Shown piece by piece: positions 5,075 to 7,646 of a stretch of DNA of 7,646 nucleotides (position 1 is its first letter; every line of letters starts with the position of its first letter). The translations under genes and the position numbers were made by a program. Origin of the DNA: JBDNDK01 sp046719185. Lineage in GTDB: Bacteria; Armatimonadota; UBA5829. The notes beneath the pieces were generated by a model. That model made no database searches, had not been told where the DNA came from, and saw only the letters and a list, made by a program, of their open reading frames with translations. The stretch covers positions 1 to 7,646 of the forward strand of contig JBDNDK010000117.1 in assembly GCA_046719185.1 (NCBI GenBank), given 5' to 3'.

Positions 5075-7646
5075 TTGAGATTCCCACTGCTTTTTGTATC
5101 TATTGTAATTTTTGTTCTGTTTTCTTCCAGTTGTTTTTCTGCTGTTAGTATTGAGTGCTCTCATCCAGAAAATACACCTACAGGTTTTGGAGTAAAAGAC
5201 CTAAAAAATGCAGATTTTTCAAGTGTGAAAGATAACATCACTATCAAAGTGTTTGTCAAAGGTGATAATCTGCAAAATCAATATAAATCATTAATTTCAA
5301 TCTTACCTGATAAAGCAGAATCTTTTGTTATATCAAGATACGGTTATGATATTGTTATTTTAGGTTCAGACCATTCTGGTGCTATGTATGGCTGTTTTGA
5401 ATGGATTGAAAGATTTAAAATTGATGGCAATAAAGCATTTGATATTAAAACTCCCATAATCCAAACTCCACAGATTGAGTTTAGAGCTGTTAATCCTTTT
5501 CTCACTTTGCCTTATAAAGAATCAGAAGAAGATTGGTGGTTCTTGAATGAAAAGTATTGGGAAGGTTATCTAAATCTTTTGGCAAGAAGCAGATTCAATT
5601 GGATAGACCTCCATGGCATGTATGATATTAAAACAACCAAATTTCCTAATATGTATCCATATTTTATAATCTCAGAAAAATATCCAGAGGTTGGAGTGGA
5701 GCCTCAAAAAGCAAAGAGAAACCTTGATATGCTGAATAAAGCTATCAGAATGGCAAAGGAAAGAGGTATCAAATTTGCCATAATGAGCTATTCTACAAAC
5801 TTTGAAGGACCTTTTTTAAGAAAACATTCATACAATTTAGATGAAGCAACAGTTGCTGAATACACAAAGGAAGTGGTGAGAAAAACCATTGAACAGTGTC
5901 CTGAGCTTGATATGATAGGTTTTAGAATAGGGGAGTCTGGCAGAAGTGGTGATTTTTTTAGGATGAGTTATGTGCCTGCTATTAAAGAAGCCGGCAGAGA
6001 GATAGATTTATATACCAGAACATGGCTTACAGAAAAAGAGCCTGTCTTAGGGATTGGTGAAGATTTCCCAGGAAGATTTTTTGTAGAAATTAAATATAAT
6101 GGTGAGCAGTTTGGTCCTCCATATATTGTCTCTGGTGGCATCACATTAAATAGACACAGCTATTTCTATCAAGATTACTACTCATATCCAAAGAACTACA
6201 AAATTATATATCAAATAAGAACTAATGGCTCTCATAGAGTATTTTATTGGGGCAACCCAATTATTGCATCAAGAGCAAATTTATGTGGCACTTTAGGTGG
6301 TGCAATAGGCTCCTGCATAGAACCAATACACTCATATTATCCTAATTATAATTTCAGACAAAAAGATGACTCACCAAACAGATGGTTTGATTGGCAGTTT
6401 GAAAGAGACTGGTATTTCTACACTGTTTGGGGTAGAACAGCATACAATCCTGCATTGGCATACAAAGATGATGTTTGGGTGAATATGTTTGCTCAGAGAT
6501 TTGGCAGCAAAGCATCAAAAGATGTATATCTGGCAATGAAATATGCTAGCAAAATAATTCCTGATGCTCTTACTGCATATTTGATTCATCCTGATCACAG
6601 AAACCATGCACCTGAGCTTGAAACATCTGGAAATGTGTTCCATTGGTCAGGTAATATGCCTTTTGATATTCAAAATGTTCAGCTTCATGAGGAATGGGCA
6701 GAGAGAATATTATCTGGAAAACCATCTGCAAGAGTATCACCAATTAAAATGGCTGATTATCTGGCTGATTCTGTGAGATTAACAAAGCACTATGTGGCAG
6801 AAGCAAAAAGAAAGAATCCTAACCCAAATCCTGAGTTTAATGACCTTATGACAGAGCTCACTGCACTAGCTCATTTGGGTGATTATTATCAGCATAAATT
6901 AAGAGCTGCCAGCCTGCTTGCTCTTTTAATCAAATCTGGAGATATAGAAGGCAATAATTATGGTGGCGAAAAACTTATAAGAGAAGAGCTCAAGCTTGCT
7001 CATAATGCTTGGAATGAACTTGCAAAGATAGGTGATGAATACTACAAGCCTTTTGTTGATACTCTCAGAATGTACACAGAAGAATTCACATGGTCTGAAG
7101 AAGGCAAGAAATTGGCTGAGGATTTTGAAGCTTTAGATAAATCAGTTGAGGAAGCAAAAGCAGGTGGATTGAAGCAAATAGTGCCTAGCATTGCAGTTAT
7201 TGGTGATGGTAAAGGTCCAAAACTATTTGATATTAGCTCTAATCTTGAGAAAATGAATGAGTCTGTAAAGAGACTTCATGTGAAGGTGAAAGCTGAAGAT
7301 AAAGCAGGCATTAAGAGTGTTCTTTTAAAATGGAAACCACTGCCATCTGAAAGGCTTTGGAGCACAAAACCAATGGTATTAAAAGATGGATATTACAGTG
7401 CATATATTGATGTATATCCTGATGGTTTGCAATGGGGAATAGAGGCATTAGACAATCAAAACAATGGCACATTATTTCCTGATTTCAGAAGAGAAGACCC
7501 ATATAAGATAGTGGAAGCTTGGAACGCTCCAATGCCTTTTACAGAGCCTGCTGAAGCTCTTAAAACACTGCCAAATGTGGATATGAGTAAGTATTCTGCA
7601 ATAGTGGCTGGCAGAAGGGCTGAGGCATTAAATCTGGCAGATAAAT
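5075..7646 (+). CDS. Exported GH67/GH20-like glycoside hydrolase, 3' end outside window
   Basis: Open for 857 codons from TTG to the window end. Residues 1-23 are an export signal; 'FSSSC' gives a weak lipobox (Cys20), or cleavage may fall after Ala23. Residues 25-125 end in 'GYDIVILGSDHSGAMYGCFE', the pattern closing the GH67/GH20 N-terminal domain. A barrel-like region (about 133-460) starts at 'PQIEFRAVNPF' and holds 'DMIGFRIGESGRSGDFF' (Glu287), 'FFVEIKYNGEQFGPP' (Glu338), resembling the 'QIKNGP.DFQ' stretch of GH67 alpha-glucuronidases, then 'HRVFYWGNP' (Trp392) and 'WYFYTVWGRTAYNP' (446-459). A helical part (about 460-710) and a beta-sandwich-like part (from about 735, 'HVKVKAEDKAGIKSVLLKWK') follow. 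Glu287 and Glu338 are candidate acid residues by position only. Substrate, and true GH67 membership, are unproven. Codon use matches the neighbours. Confidence 0.6.
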   Translation, partial: MRFPLLFVSIVIFVLFSSSCFSAVSIECSHPENTPTGFGVKDLKNADFSSVKDNITIKVFVKGDNLQNQYKSLISILPDKAESFVISRYGYDIVILGSDHSGAMYGCFEWIERFKIDGNKAFDIKTPIIQTPQIEFRAVNPFLTLPYKESEEDWWFLNEKYWEGYLNLLARSRFNWIDLHGMYDIKTTKFPNMYPYFIISEKYPEVGVEPQKAKRNLDMLNKAIRMAKERGIKFAIMSYSTNFEGPFLRKHSYNLDEATVAEYTKEVVRKTIEQCPELDMIGFRIGESGRSGDFFRMSYVPAIKEAGREIDLYTRTWLTEKEPVLGIGEDFPGRFFVEIKYNGEQFGPPYIVSGGITLNRHSYFYQDYYSYPKNYKIIYQIRTNGSHRVFYWGNPIIASRANLCGTLGGAIGSCIEPIHSYYPNYNFRQKDDSPNRWFDWQFERDWYFYTVWGRTAYNPALAYKDDVWVNMFAQRFGSKASKDVYLAMKYASKIIPDALTAYLIHPDHRNHAPELETSGNVFHWSGNMPFDIQNVQLHEEWAERILSGKPSARVSPIKMADYLADSVRLTKHYVAEAKRKNPNPNPEFNDLMTELTALAHLGDYYQHKLRAASLLALLIKSGDIEGNNYGGEKLIREELKLAHNAWNELAKIGDEYYKPFVDTLRMYTEEFTWSEEGKKLAEDFEALDKSVEEAKAGGLKQIVPSIAVIGDGKGPKLFDISSNLEKMNESVKRLHVKVKAEDKAGIKSVLLKWKPLPSERLWSTKPMVLKDGYYSAYIDVYPDGLQWGIEALDNQNNGTLFPDFRREDPYKIVEAWNAPMPFTEPAEALKTLPNVDMSKYSAIVAGRRAEALNLADK

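Noticed and set aside
4973..5164. Minus-strand ORF of 63 codons between znuB and the hydrolase-like gene
   Set aside because: It overlaps the proposed promoter, RBS and signal peptide of the downstream gene and has no recognisable features.
6354..6536. Minus-strand 60-codon ORF inside the hydrolase-like gene
   Set aside because: Antisense to a conserved-looking part of a long intact frame; no independent support.
1..7646. CRISPR array, insertion sequence, tRNA or rRNA
   Set aside because: No spaced direct repeats, transposase-like frame, terminal inverted repeats or tRNA-like cloverleaf was seen; genes fill nearly all of the window and no gap exceeds 160 bases.

Overview
The window is AT-rich (about one third G+C by eye, near 15% in the main intergenic gap) and densely packed with bacterial genes. 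Strong GGAGG ribosome binding sites, an NtrC-type regulator tail, a predicted lipoprotein and TTG start codons point to a bacterium. I cannot name the phylum. The most unusual global property is a near absence of the CpG dinucleotide: I count 11 in 7646 bases, where base composition would predict roughly 200. As a result no gene here uses a CGN arginine codon.

Left part (1-2269). The 3' end of a sigma-54-type regulator gene (+ strand, Fis-like DNA-binding helix-turn-helix) runs tail to tail, 2 bases apart, into a compact minus-strand operon read in the order queD, queE, then a gene for a short protein of the 2-hydroxyacyl-CoA dehydratase D-component (HgdB-like) family. QueD and QueE make the 7-deazaguanine precursor of queuosine. 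The iron-sulfur HgdB-like protein is not a known member of that pathway, and it is the best candidate here for an undescribed function.

Middle part (2270-4970). A 155-base AT-rich divergent region separates queD from a plus-strand zinc/manganese ABC uptake operon: znuA (substrate-binding lipoprotein with a His/Cys-rich loop), znuC (ATPase) and znuB (permease, TTG start overlapping znuC). QueD is a zinc enzyme, so the shared divergent region suggests possible common control by zinc, though no clear Zur box is visible.

Right part (4971-7646). After a 104-base gap with an extended -10 promoter, a 14-base perfect palindrome and a GGAGG site, a large ORF begins with TTG and stays open to the window end (857 complete codons). 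It encodes an exported protein with an N-terminal domain of the GH67/GH20 type, a GH67-like barrel and a C-terminal beta-sandwich-like stretch. It is probably a carbohydrate-active enzyme of a poorly characterised group.
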